A stretch of 56,766 bases of DNA from Sedimentisphaerales bacterium (GTDB lineage Bacteria > Planctomycetota > Phycisphaerae > Sedimentisphaerales > Anaerobacaceae): contig JANQFY010000238.1 in assembly GCA_028277585.1 (NCBI GenBank), positions 1 through 56,766 of the forward strand. The letters run 5' to 3'. The notes under the pieces were generated by a model, which saw only the letters and a list, made by a program, of their open reading frames with translations, did no database searches and was not told the origin of the DNA. Numbering within the stretch: the stretch's first letter is position 1; every line of letters starts with the position of its first letter. Positions 33,504 through 42,026 of this stretch are shown here, in pieces. The translations under genes were made by a program, and so were the position numbers.

Positions 33504-33706
33504 GGGCACACGCATGGTCGACGCAGGCTGGTGAGGCGAAGACCCGCGTGGACGATCAAGGGCCCGCGCTCGCAGGCGGGGCTGTACGATGTCGAAGGCG
33601 CGCCGCTCTATATCGATCGGGGGCCCGGCCGCGTCGGTCGCGCGTCTGTCGGCCAGACCTGAGATCACGATTTTTACCTTGTACCGAATCATCGCCCCGT
33701 TCTAGA
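33504..33706 (+). pseudogene. Relic of a calcineurin-like metallophosphoesterase, 3' end
   Basis: The bases at 33504-33518 translate as GHTHG, the conserved metal-binding motif, followed in frame by AGLYDVEGAPLYIDRG, the usual ending of this phosphoesterase family. A frameshift then occurs, after which another frame gives RLSARPEITIFTLYRIIAPF and a stop at 33706. Sequence between the motif and the ending is degraded, and no start or N-terminal domain is found upstream. I infer an inactivated gene fragment that lies immediately before the phosphatidyltransferase gene. Confidence 0.6.
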
Positions 33707-33708
33707 CT

Positions 33709-34404
33709 GTGCTCGTGAAACCATCCTGGCGTTCATTCGGATTGCACTCGTCCGGCCGGTACGGCCGCTTCAAGCTGAGCTGGCCGGTTCGCATCACCCT
33801 CATGCGCATTCTGCTGATCGTCCCCTTCGTCAGTTGCATGCTCAATATCAACGACGCGGAGCTGACTCTGCGGACCCGGACCCTCTTACGCTACATGGCC
33901 GCGACGATCTACTGCTTCATGGCGCTGAGCGATGCGCTCGATGGGTACCTGGCGCGGCGTCTCCATCAGGTCACCCAGCTCGGCGCCTTTCTCGATCCGG
34001 TCGCCGACAAGCTGCTCATCACCTCGGCCTGTCTGTTGCTGATCTCTCAACGGGGCCATGTCGAGGGTTTTCTGCTTCCCCCCACGGTGGTCGTGGTGAT
34101 CATTGGCAAGGACGTGCTGCTGGTCATTGGATTCATCATCGTCTATCTGATCACGTCGCAGATTCGCATCGCGCCGGTCTTTGCCGGCAAGCTGGCGACG
34201 GCTCTGCAACTGGTGATGATCGCCGGCGTCTTGCTGGGGCCGGAAATCTCAACCGTCATTCCGCCCTGGCGCCGGGTCCTGAGCGTGCTGTGGTGGTCCG
34301 CCGTCGGCATCGCCATCCTGGCGACGCTCATCTACATTCGCAAGGGATCCCACTACGTCGAGCAGTACGAGCGGGGCCGCGGTTCGGACGATCAGGGCTC
34401 GTAG
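33709..34404 (+). CDS. CDP-alcohol phosphatidyltransferase (PgsA-like)
   Basis: A 231-residue inner-membrane enzyme that transfers a phosphatidyl group from CDP-diacylglycerol to an alcohol. The signature D-x2-D-G-x2-A-R-x8-G-x3-D-x3-D is intact (SDALDGYLARR, then QLGAFLDPVADK). Six hydrophobic segments fit the family. The most likely product is phosphatidylglycerophosphate, but other alcohols cannot be excluded. Starts are GTG at 33709 or 33715, since no ATG fits. The 3' end runs into a relic of a pseudopilin gene on the other strand, and the last residues (GSDDQGS) may have been shaped by that junction. Confidence 0.88.
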   Translation: MLVKPSWRSFGLHSSGRYGRFKLSWPVRITLMRILLIVPFVSCMLNINDAELTLRTRTLLRYMAATIYCFMALSDALDGYLARRLHQVTQLGAFLDPVADKLLITSACLLLISQRGHVEGFLLPPTVVVVIIGKDVLLVIGFIIVYLITSQIRIAPVFAGKLATALQLVMIAGVLLGPEISTVIPPWRRVLSVLWWSAVGIAILATLIYIRKGSHYVEQYERGRGSDDQGS

Positions 34405-34434
34405 CCGAGTTTGTCCCAGGCGGCGCGTTGGACG
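34392..34434 (-). pseudogene. Relic of a pseudopilin gene 3' end
   Basis: On the minus strand this piece reads VQRAAWDKLGYEP followed by a stop, against [13 protein letters not shown] at the end of the pseudopilin at 37720-38502. Nucleotide similarity extends over about 46 bases with few differences. No upstream coding remains. It is probably a duplication or deletion scar. Confidence 0.7.
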
Positions 34435-34475
34435 AGTGGCGGGGCTGCTGCACTTACACTGGAAGCGGTGGTTCG

Positions 34476-36236
34476 TCAGTTTCCCGGGCTAGTGACCGTC
34501 CTGGTGGCTTGGACGGTACCGCCGTAGGCGCCCATGTTGATGCGGGCGCCGTTGGGCAAGGGTTCTTCCCCCGTCGTCTCAGCGGGATCGCCCGCGTCGA
34601 TGCAGGGGGAGTCGGGATGGAGACGATAACTGCCCGGCGCCAAGAACATGGGATCGGCCTTGATGTTCCCTTCATTCGTCTGGGCCCAGGTTGTGCCCAG
34701 GTTGGCTCCGTCCTGGATACAGCTGTAGCTGACGGTCGCATCGACGGGCGTCAACTGAGCCATTGGGAACTCGGTCCCGTTGCCCCATAGAATGCAGTTG
34801 CGAACGGTGACAACGCCGCCGCTGATTGCCTCCCCGCCGTTGCGGGCGATGGTGCAGTTCGCCAGGACGGGCTCATTGTAGACCGTCCAGCGTCCACCTG
34901 TTCTGGGCGTCATCACGATCCCGGCGCCTTGGTTGTCACAGATCAGTGTGTGTCGGATCGTGGGCTCGGACCCGGCTTGCATCGCGATGCCCGGGCCGGC
35001 ATTGTTCGTGATTCGGCAGTGTTCGATTCGGGGGGACGCCTTGCTCAGATGTAATCCGTGCAGCCCGCCGGCGATGGTCAATCCTCTGATTTGGCATGCC
35101 TTCGTGTTGTTCGTGAAACGCACGACGGGACTCTCGGGGGCGGCCCGGACGATGGTCACTTCCGTGACGCTCGGATTGGTGGGATCGACCGATTGAAGCG
35201 TGAGGTCTTTGCCATTCAGGTCCACGGCTTCATGGTACGTCCCTGGCTCCAGAACGATGGTGTCACCATCCTGGGCGTAGTTAACAGCGCATTGGATGGA
35301 GCCAAACCGTTGGCTGGTCGTCAGGTTCCGGATCGCGCCGTTCGCCTCGGGCAGTGCGGCTCGGGCGTCGACCCAGTAGATATCCGACGTGTCGTTGTCC
35401 GACGACCATCCGGAACGATGGATGTAGAACAGGTACTTCCCGTCCGGGGTGATCTTGGGGTCCCATTGCTCGATCGACGTGTTGATCGTCGGCCCCATGT
35501 TGACGGGGGAAGACCACGCGCCGTCGTCCTGGCGAAGGCTCACATAGAGATCCGCCTTGCCGAATCCTCCCGGCCGGTTGGAGTGGAATAGCAGGAAGGT
35601 GTGATCGGGGGAGACGTAGGGGCCATTCTCTTCGTGGGGCGTGTTGCAGACAGACACCGGTTCGGCAGGACCGTACTGGCCGTCGGTGGTCTGGATGCAA
35701 TAGAGGTCGGCGTTGCCCCCGCGTCGGGAGGAGATGTAGATCGTGCCGTCGGCCGCCTGCGAGTAACCCCACTCGGCGGTATTGGAGTTGACTGGTTCGG
35801 GCAGTCGCTCGGCGGGGCCCCAACCGGAGGACAGACGCTCGGTTACCCAGACGTCACTTTGAGTCGCAGGGCTGTTGCGGAAGAAGTACATCCTCTGGCC
35901 GTCATCTGGAACGAATCTGGGAAGAGCGTCATTGGGGCGAAAAGAGGGGGTGTAGATGGGGGTTGACCATTGACCATCCTGACGTGTCGCTTCCAGTATC
36001 CTGGTCCATGTCCAGCGTCCGTCGGTCTCGGTGAAATAGAATTCGTTCATGTCCGGGCTGAAGAACCCTCCCACTTCGCATCGGTCGGGCAGGCAGATCA
36101 TCCCCGGCGCGAAGACCTCCGGCGTCATTCCTGGAGGACTCTGTTCGATATAGGGGCTGCTGGTTTGGGCCAGGCAAATGCCGACCAGTTGAAGAAGGGC
36201 GATCGTGTACAGCAGGTTGACTCTTCGTGATTTCAT
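34476..36236 (-). CDS. Secreted PD40-propeller plus right-handed beta-helix protein
   Basis: A 586-residue exported protein from the ATG at 36236, with GGAGACGG upstream and a signal peptide (RRVNLLYTIALLQLVGICLAQ). Residues 25-290 hold WD40-like PD40 repeats (GGFFSPDMNEFYFTE, PYVSPDHTFLLFHSNRPGG, DPKITPDGKYLFYIHRSG). Residues 300-570 hold a parallel beta-helix of the PbH1 type (DGDTIVLEPGTYHEAVDL, IRGLTIAGGLHGLHLS, HCRITNNAGPGIAM, NCILWGNGTEF). Proteins of this layout are common in Planctomycetota and may bind polysaccharide. No catalytic site is visible. It diverges from the fused sigma factor gene. Confidence 0.8.
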   Translation of the reverse strand: MKSRRVNLLYTIALLQLVGICLAQTSSPYIEQSPPGMTPEVFAPGMICLPDRCEVGGFFSPDMNEFYFTETDGRWTWTRILEATRQDGQWSTPIYTPSFRPNDALPRFVPDDGQRMYFFRNSPATQSDVWVTERLSSGWGPAERLPEPVNSNTAEWGYSQAADGTIYISSRRGGNADLYCIQTTDGQYGPAEPVSVCNTPHEENGPYVSPDHTFLLFHSNRPGGFGKADLYVSLRQDDGAWSSPVNMGPTINTSIEQWDPKITPDGKYLFYIHRSGWSSDNDTSDIYWVDARAALPEANGAIRNLTTSQRFGSIQCAVNYAQDGDTIVLEPGTYHEAVDLNGKDLTLQSVDPTNPSVTEVTIVRAAPESPVVRFTNNTKACQIRGLTIAGGLHGLHLSKASPRIEHCRITNNAGPGIAMQAGSEPTIRHTLICDNQGAGIVMTPRTGGRWTVYNEPVLANCTIARNGGEAISGGVVTVRNCILWGNGTEFPMAQLTPVDATVSYSCIQDGANLGTTWAQTNEGNIKADPMFLAPGSYRLHPDSPCIDAGDPAETTGEEPLPNGARINMGAYGGTVQATRTVTSPGN

Positions 36237-36412
36237 TGACCGTCTCCTCTGATATCGGCTCTCGGAACAGGCATCGACTGATGGCACAGGGCTATATCCC
36301 GAAACAGACCTGCGTGTTACACTCGCCTGAGAAAAATCCGAAGAAATGGGTCGAATCCAGAAAGCGGTGTAACAAATCCTCTCTGCCGGGATTATCAAGA
36401 TGGTTATGCCTT

Positions 36413-37723
36413 ATGTGTAGAACGGTGGATCTGAACCTGGTCAAAGAGGCGCAATCCGGCCGGCAAGCGGCGTTGTCTGTCCTGTCGGAATCGGCACGGG
36501 AGAAGGTCTACGTGTTCGTACTCCGTATGACACTCGATCCGCACCTGGCCGACGACCTGGCTCAAGAGACTATTCTGGAGATGGTCCGGTCGAAGGCGAA
36601 GCTGAGCTTCGCACACGTCAATTCCTTCTGGGCCTGGTTGCATCGCACGGCGCTGGGCAAGGTGCAGCACCACTATCGCATCCAGGGCAACAAGCGGGTG
36701 CAGTCCAGGACTAGCATGAGCGACGATCGCCTCAAGCAGGTCAGTGGCAGGGAGGAGTCCGGCATCAACAAGCTGCTCAGCGATGAACGGCGGAAATCCG
36801 TATTCGACGCCATGGGGGGGCTGAATCTTGCCTATCGCAGCATTCTAACGCTTAGGTGTTTCGAGCAGATGACCTACCCACAGATCGCGGCGGTCACCGG
36901 CCAGACGGAACTACAGGCCCGGGTGCAATTCTTCCGGGCCAAGCAGTCGCTGAAGAAGCAACTGAAGCGGCGTGGACTGGGTCGAGAACATTTCTTGGCA
37001 GCCCTGAGCCTTTTCGGAACGATCACGGCCGGCACCACCGAGAAGGCCTCGGCCGCCACGATCGTCAGCCAGGTATCCATGGAGACCGGTGGGGCAGCCG
37101 TCTGCGTGGGATTGTTTGTTTCCAAGGCAGGTCTCGTCACGGCGGCCATCGTTCTCGCAGGTCTCATCGTGGGAGGCAACTTGCTGGCCGGCCGAGCCGG
37201 GCGATCCACCATGCAGCCAGGCGACGCGCTGCGCAGGGCCTACAACACGTTTGCGACTCCCACGCGTCTGGTCGATGCGTCTGACCCTGATGGCAATGGC
37301 TGGCAGGCCTATACGACGGGGCTCACTAGAGTAGCCGTGCCGAGTGGTGGGCTCGAGGAGATCATCACCCGCCGGCCGTCAGCGGGGTCATCGATTCTGG
37401 AGCTACCCGAGGGGCATTGGGTTCACGTGGAATTCGCCGGCCCGCTCGTGGACGGGCCCGGTGCTGACATTCTCGTCGACGCGCGCCGTTTTGGTCGGCA
37501 GGCTCAGGTTTTCGTTACGGACGGAGCCAACCGAATGGTGGCGTTGAAACGGACCGGCACGCTGACGACAGGCGGTGGCTTCGCTTTCTCCGGCTTCGAT
37601 CTTTCCGGCCGGGACATTCCTTTTGAACCCAGGGCCGTGCGCCTGGTGGGTTGTGGCGTCGCATCGCGCGGCGACTGCCTGGAACTGTGGGTTCTCAAGG
37701 CGCGAACGAACGCGGATGACTAG
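36413..37723 (+). CDS. Sigma-70-like factor fused to a membrane helix and C-terminal beta domain
   Basis: A 436-residue protein if started at the ATG at 36413, just before region 2 ([19 protein letters not shown]). The frame is open back to a GTG at 36227, and the ribosome binding site does not decide. Region 2 covers about residues 6-88 and region 4 about 133-183 ([35 protein letters not shown] region). A transmembrane helix follows at about 239-258 ([17 protein letters not shown]), then about 175 residues of beta-rich sequence that would lie outside the membrane. Sigma factors are usually soluble, so this would be a membrane-tethered one. The 3' end overlaps the convergent pseudopilin gene by 4 bp. 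Confidence 0.78.
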   Translation: MCRTVDLNLVKEAQSGRQAALSVLSESAREKVYVFVLRMTLDPHLADDLAQETILEMVRSKAKLSFAHVNSFWAWLHRTALGKVQHHYRIQGNKRVQSRTSMSDDRLKQVSGREESGINKLLSDERRKSVFDAMGGLNLAYRSILTLRCFEQMTYPQIAAVTGQTELQARVQFFRAKQSLKKQLKRRGLGREHFLAALSLFGTITAGTTEKASAATIVSQVSMETGGAAVCVGLFVSKAGLVTAAIVLAGLIVGGNLLAGRAGRSTMQPGDALRRAYNTFATPTRLVDASDPDGNGWQAYTTGLTRVAVPSGGLEEIITRRPSAGSSILELPEGHWVHVEFAGPLVDGPGADILVDARRFGRQAQVFVTDGANRMVALKRTGTLTTGGGFAFSGFDLSGRDIPFEPRAVRLVGCGVASRGDCLELWVLKARTNADD

Positions 37724-38502
37724 GGCTCGTAACCGAGTTTGCCCCAGGCGGCGCGCTGGACGCGTTGGATGTCCGGATTGTCGGGTAAAGACGCGTATTC
37801 CGCTGCTCCATCGGCGTACTTGCCCGTTCGTGCGTCCCGCCATTTCCAGTACTCGGCGTGCCCGTCGGCGAAGCTGAAATTCGTCCCATACCCGTGCCGC
37901 ACGGGCGGGGTGTCCCACCAGGCGGGGCGGTCGTAGTGGATGGTCCAGCTCTGGGGGCTGGTCTTACCCTCGTCGACGAAGACCATGCGCTCCCCTGGTC
38001 GCTTGATCTGGGAGCGTCTCCTGATGTACGTGCCGCTGGGGATGCCCGGGATGCTGACCATAGCCCCGTTCATGCAATCGACGATCGCGTAGGTGTTCAC
38101 CTCACCGCGAATGCCGGTCGGGCACTTGTAGATCTTGAGCTGGCCGACGTAGGGCCACATCGCGCCGTCCTGAATACCCTGGATGCGTCGCTCTACGTCA
38201 GTCCAGTCCGGGTGAAAATTGAGCCAGCACGGTTCCTTCTTGTTGCTGGGATTCGGATGCCCTTCAGTGTTTTCCACCGTACAGGAGTTGACGATTAGCT
38301 GATCGTTCTCGTCGGCGTACATCACCCAGGCCAGGCCGAACTGTTTGACGTTGCTCAGGCACACCGCCCGCTTGCCCTGCTCCCGCGCCCGCGACAGCGC
38401 GGGCATGAGAATCGCCATCAGGACCGCAATGACCGCGATGACCACCAACAGTTCGATCAGGGTAAACGCGCCGCGTCTCGGCATGGCTCGCTTCGTCGTC
38501 AT
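37720..38502 (-). CDS. Type IV-like pseudopilin, short leader
   Basis: A 260-residue pseudopilin with a canonical short leader and the cleavage site [13 protein letters not shown]. The ATG at 38502 is preceded by GGAGGTCGTG. The hydrophobic helix, several Cys residues and the near-C-terminal [11 protein letters not shown] motif (H-X9-DG type) place it in the same group as the pseudopilin genes at 3033, 22427 and 23464. A degraded copy of its 3' end lies at 34392-34434. It would be processed by prepilin peptidase and assembled in a pilus-like or secretion-like structure. A promoter-like TATAAT lies about 64 bases upstream. Confidence 0.88.
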   Translation of the reverse strand: MTTKRAMPRRGAFTLIELLVVIAVIAVLMAILMPALSRAREQGKRAVCLSNVKQFGLAWVMYADENDQLIVNSCTVENTEGHPNPSNKKEPCWLNFHPDWTDVERRIQGIQDGAMWPYVGQLKIYKCPTGIRGEVNTYAIVDCMNGAMVSIPGIPSGTYIRRRSQIKRPGERMVFVDEGKTSPQSWTIHYDRPAWWDTPPVRHGYGTNFSFADGHAEYWKWRDARTGKYADGAAEYASLPDNPDIQRVQRAAWGKLGYEP

Positions 38503-38565
38503 GAGATCACGACCTCCTTTCCTCGGTCTCGGTCAAGGTTGGTCCTGCTCTATTGCACCTCGACC

Positions 38566-38571
38566 ATTATA
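38566..38571 (-). promoter_or_regulatory. Likely -10 box of the pseudopilin promoter
   Basis: A perfect TATAAT on the minus strand. A poor -35 candidate (TGGCTC) lies 17 bp upstream. The predicted start is near 38559, about 57 bases before the ATG. Confidence 0.4.
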
Positions 38572-38620
38572 CCGATGGACCGACGGAAGAGCCATACCCA
38601 TTCGTGCATGGGGCTTGCCG

Positions 38621-38723
38621 CGTAGGACGAGCGTCCCCGCTCGTCTTCCTCTTCGAACGGTCAAGCGCATGGAATCGTTCTGTCCTCCCAGAGTGCAAGT
38701 CGTGCGGGGACGCACGACCTACG
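38621..38723. repeat. Two-hairpin dispersed element (CGTAGG type)
   Basis: The left arm 38621-38645 contains GACGAGCG-TCCC-CGCTCGTC and the right arm 38699-38723 contains GTCGTGCG-GGGA-CGCACGAC, each a perfect 8-bp hairpin with a 4-base loop. The outer ends CGTAGG and CCTACG are inverted. Positions that differ between arms (A/T swaps) keep each hairpin paired. Confidence 0.85.
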
Positions 38724-38844
38724 GGCGGCGGTAATGCTTGCCATGGAGCGGCCGACGGGATAGGCTGCAGAGAGGTCTCGGTCGTGGTGTCACGGTATGC
38801 GACCGACTCTGGAGCAATCGAGTATGAGAGGAAGGAGAAGGACC

Positions 38845-39819
38845 ATGGGTTCTGGCAAGGTTTTGGTGACGTGTGTGTTGGCGGCGTGCCTGGTGGGGAG
38901 CGGCTCGCTCGGGGCGGCTCAGAAGCCGCGCGTGATTGTCTCGTCGGATATCGGGGGCAGCGATCCTGACGATTTTCAGTCGATGGTGCATTACCTGGTC
39001 TATGCCGACGTGTTCGAGACCGAGGGGCTCATCAGTTCGCCACCGCACAAGGGTCGGGAGCGGGACATCCTCGAATGCATCGTGGCCTACGAGAAGGACT
39101 ATGCCAATCTGCGCACGTGGTCGGACGACTATCCGAGTCCCGAGGCGTTTCGAAGCGTCACACGGCAGGGGGCGATCGATCCGCAGTCTGGCGCCGAGCC
39201 GGGCGCTGAGATCAGTCCTGGCGCCAAGCTGATCATCGCGCGCGCCCATGCGGTCGATCCGCGTCCCCTCTATGTCCTCGTCTGGGGCTCGATCACGGAT
39301 GTCGCGCAGGCAGTGCACGCCGCCCCCGGTATCAAGACCAAGCTGCGGATTCACTCGATTGGCTCATGGAACACGCGCAACGATCGAAGGGCGCGGGACT
39401 ACCTGTTCGCCAAACACGCCGATCTGTGGTGGATCGAGAGCGACACGACGTTCCGCGGCATGTACCAGGGGGGCGATCAGAGCGGCGATCTCGGGAACCG
39501 GACGTTTCCCGCGCAGCACGTCAAGGGGCACGGGCATCTGGGCGATCTGTTCATGCGCAAGAAAGCCGACATCAAGATGGGTGACACGCCCAGCGTTCTG
39601 TATCTGTTGCACGGCAACCCGAGTCGGCCCGAGGCCGAGCACTGGGGCGGCGCCTTCGTCCGGCCGTTTCCCAGCGAGCGGCCCACGTATTGGCATGACA
39701 ACCCCGACAAAGCACTGGCGGTGCGGGACAAGAACGGCGCCAAGACCGTCAACAAGTGGCGCCGCGACTACTTGCGCGATTGGCAGGCGCGGATGGATCG
39801 GGCCGCCGCGAAGAAGTAA
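38845..39819 (+). CDS. Secreted nucleoside-hydrolase-like protein (DUF1593)
   Basis: A 324-residue exported protein from the ATG at 38845, with AGGAGAAGGACC immediately before it. After the signal peptide (KVLVTCVLAACLVGSGSLGA) it begins VIVSSDIGGSDPDDFQSMVHYL, the aspartate-rich metal loop shared with inosine-uridine nucleoside hydrolases. It then follows the DUF1593 pattern (WGSITDVAQAVH, RIHSIGSWNTRND, GHLGDLFMRKKADIKMGDTP). DUF1593 proteins occur with carbohydrate-degrading systems and may be glycosidases or sugar-binding. Substrate unknown. It is first of eight plus-strand genes up to 46686 that look like one carbohydrate cluster. Confidence 0.82.
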   Translation: MGSGKVLVTCVLAACLVGSGSLGAAQKPRVIVSSDIGGSDPDDFQSMVHYLVYADVFETEGLISSPPHKGRERDILECIVAYEKDYANLRTWSDDYPSPEAFRSVTRQGAIDPQSGAEPGAEISPGAKLIIARAHAVDPRPLYVLVWGSITDVAQAVHAAPGIKTKLRIHSIGSWNTRNDRRARDYLFAKHADLWWIESDTTFRGMYQGGDQSGDLGNRTFPAQHVKGHGHLGDLFMRKKADIKMGDTPSVLYLLHGNPSRPEAEHWGGAFVRPFPSERPTYWHDNPDKALAVRDKNGAKTVNKWRRDYLRDWQARMDRAAAKK

Positions 39820-39852
39820 GACACTCGCGTTGGATTGGAAAGGAACACATAT

Positions 39853-40929
39853 ATGAAGCTCTCTCTCATGGCCCTGATAGTGGCGGCTGGCCTGGCCGTG
39901 ACGGCTCTGGCGCAGGTCCCCGAATCGGCGTTCGAGAAAGACCCCTGGCCCGCGGCGCAGGCAGGGCCCCTGAAGGTCTTCATCCTGGCGGGCCAGTCGA
40001 ACATGCAGGGCCACGCGGCGCTGCGCACCCTGGAGTACTTGATCTACAACGAGGAGACGGCGCGGCAATACGAGCAGTGGAAGGACCGCGAGGGGCGTTG
40101 GACCGAACGGCGGGACGTCTGGGTCTGGACGACGGACGGCAAGCGCAGCGGGAATCTCAAGCCGGGCTACGGCGCCAGCGAGATGAAAATGGGCCCTGAA
40201 CTGGGCTTCGGATGGGCCATAGGTGAGCATCTGGACGAGCAGGTACTGCTAATCAAGACGTGTTGGGGAGGGCGCAGTGTCCGCCGCGATTTCTTGCCTC
40301 CCAGCGCCGCGATGCCTCCTGCCGAGCAACTGGAGAAGGAACTCGAAGCCGCCCGGAAGCGATCGCCCGAAACGACGATGGCTGACGTGAAAGCCCGCTG
40401 CGGCAAGGCGTATCGCGACACGATCGCGCACGTCAACGACGTGCTGGCCGACCTGCCTGCGCATTTCCCCAAGTACGATAAGAGCCGCGGTTACGAACTG
40501 GCCGGGATGGTGTGGTTCCAGGGCTGGAACGACATGGTCGATGGCGAGCAGCGCAGCGAGAAGTACGCAAACTACACTGCGCGATTGGCCCAGTTGATTA
40601 AGGATCTGCGTCGCGATTTGAAGGCGCCGAACCTGCCCGTGGTGATCGGCGAATTGGGCGCATCGGAGCGGGGCGATTTCCAGAAGGCCCAGGAGGCGGT
40701 CGCCGCGCTGGGCGAGTTTTCCGGCACCGTGAAGTTCGTCAAGACACGCGACTTCTGGGAGCCTGGAGTCGAGCAGATGGTGCGCAACAACGTCTGGCGC
40801 GGGCCCAATTGGGTGACGTTCTACAACGTTGGCTCCGATCGCGGCTACCACTATCTGGGCAGTGCGAAGATCATCTACCAGATGGGGCTGGCGTTCGGGG
40901 ATGGCATGATCGAACTGCTCGAGAAGTAG
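39853..40929 (+). CDS. Secreted sialate O-acetylesterase-like carbohydrate esterase (SASA/CE6-like)
   Basis: A 358-residue exported SGNH-type esterase from the ATG at 39853, preceded by GGAAAGGAAC. The signal peptide (KLSLMALIVAAGLAVTALAQ) is followed by the block I motif GQSNMQG with the nucleophile Ser near residue 49. LIKTCWGGRS and WFQGWNDM form later blocks, and the final His-containing block is at VGSDRGYHYLGSAKI. It probably removes acetyl groups from a polysaccharide or amino sugar. It follows the DUF1593 gene by 33 bases and is probably co-transcribed with it. Confidence 0.87.
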   Translation: MKLSLMALIVAAGLAVTALAQVPESAFEKDPWPAAQAGPLKVFILAGQSNMQGHAALRTLEYLIYNEETARQYEQWKDREGRWTERRDVWVWTTDGKRSGNLKPGYGASEMKMGPELGFGWAIGEHLDEQVLLIKTCWGGRSVRRDFLPPSAAMPPAEQLEKELEAARKRSPETTMADVKARCGKAYRDTIAHVNDVLADLPAHFPKYDKSRGYELAGMVWFQGWNDMVDGEQRSEKYANYTARLAQLIKDLRRDLKAPNLPVVIGELGASERGDFQKAQEAVAALGEFSGTVKFVKTRDFWEPGVEQMVRNNVWRGPNWVTFYNVGSDRGYHYLGSAKIIYQMGLAFGDGMIELLEK

Positions 40930-40959
40930 AGAGATGTGTTCAGGGCACAAGGAGGCAAT

Positions 40960-41406
40960 ATGAACGTGCGGGCGTTGTGTGTGCTTAGCATTCTGATTTC
41001 AGCCGCGGGCTGCGCGCATCTGGAACAGGAACGACAGGAGTCAGCGATGGAAGAGGCGTTCACCGTCTATCCGATCGGGACCGTCCAGAAGGAGGAGGGC
41101 AAGACGTACATTGTCCTGAAGGAACAGTACGAGCCAGGCTTGATGCGGCTGGATCAGTTCTCGCACGTGACGGTGGTCTACTGGTTCCATCTGAACGACA
41201 CGCCGGAAAAGCGGGCTGTCTTGCAGGTGCATCCTCAGGGCAACAAGGCCAATCCGATGCGGGGTGTCTTTGCGACTCATTCTCCCGTGCGGCCCAACCT
41301 GATCGCGATCAGTCGGTGCAAGATTCTCTCGGTCAAGGATAACGTGATCGAGATCGACAACATCGACGCCTTCGACGATACGCCGGTCATTGATCTGAAG
41401 AACTGA
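40960..41406 (+). CDS. Exported lipoprotein with a TrmO/TsaA-like fold
   Basis: A 148-residue protein from the ATG at 40960, which has a strong AAGGAGG five bases before it. A lipoprotein signal ends at C18 (LSILISAAGCAH). The remainder matches the TrmO (UPF0066/TsaA) family, whose cytoplasmic members methylate N6 of t6A37 in tRNA using SAM: FTVYPIGTVQKEEG, then GVFATHSPVRPNLIAISRCKIL and IEIDNIDAFDDTPVIDLK. The arrangement is odd because an exported copy cannot act on tRNA. It may be a recruited domain with another ligand, or the signal may be misread. It lies inside the carbohydrate gene run. Confidence 0.78.
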   Translation: MNVRALCVLSILISAAGCAHLEQERQESAMEEAFTVYPIGTVQKEEGKTYIVLKEQYEPGLMRLDQFSHVTVVYWFHLNDTPEKRAVLQVHPQGNKANPMRGVFATHSPVRPNLIAISRCKILSVKDNVIEIDNIDAFDDTPVIDLKN

Positions 41407-41441
41407 TTCGATCCGACGCCGAAGATTCGGAGCGATTCGTC

Positions 41442-41930
41442 ATGTCCATGACGCGCTATGAGCGTCACTTTGGAGCGGGGCCGCGCGGCCTGCTCATCAG
41501 CTATGGTCTCCTGGCATTGGCATGGCGCCTGGAGTCGGTGGTGGGCTTGCCCTCGATCACCGGCATTGCGTCGGTTCGCCTGTATGCCTTCGTAGCGAGT
41601 ATCGCTGGTGCGTTCGGGTTGGGTGTCTGGGGCCTCCGATCACTGCCGCCCGGGGAGCGGGGGCTCGGTCTGGTGACGACTGGCGCGTACAAGTACGTGC
41701 GCCATCCCGTCTATGCCTCGCTGCTGTCCTGCTTCAATCTCGGCCTGGCCGTTTGGTTCAACAACTGGCTCTACCTTGTCTGGGCGGTGCTGGTCCATGG
41801 GTTCTGGCACTGGAACATTCGCAGTGAAGAGAAGCTGATGGTCCAGGCGTTCGGCGAGCGGTACACCGAATACTGCAAGCGGACGGGACGCTTCCTCCCC
41901 CGGTTCTGGGCGCCGTGGGATTCCGATTAG
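41442..41930 (+). CDS. Isoprenylcysteine-methyltransferase-like membrane protein
   Basis: A 162-residue integral membrane protein with about four helices. The conserved tail GAYKYVRHPVYASLLSCFNLG, then RSEEKLMVQAFGERYTEYCKR, is characteristic of the ICMT/PEMT family of SAM-dependent methyltransferases. In bacteria these act on varied small hydrophobic or lipid substrates; there is no CaaX substrate in the window. The start ATG is preceded by GGAG nine bases upstream. It lies 35 bases after the lipoprotein gene, and its relation to the sugar genes is unclear. Confidence 0.83.
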   Translation: MSMTRYERHFGAGPRGLLISYGLLALAWRLESVVGLPSITGIASVRLYAFVASIAGAFGLGVWGLRSLPPGERGLGLVTTGAYKYVRHPVYASLLSCFNLGLAVWFNNWLYLVWAVLVHGFWHWNIRSEEKLMVQAFGERYTEYCKRTGRFLPRFWAPWDSD

Positions 41931-42026
41931 CAGTTGCGGCCATCGTTCGTCTCGGGTAGAGTCCTTTCAATCCGGGCGGTTTCTCGCACGCCTTGCTGCT
42001 CCGACACGTGCAATGGGAGAACGGTC

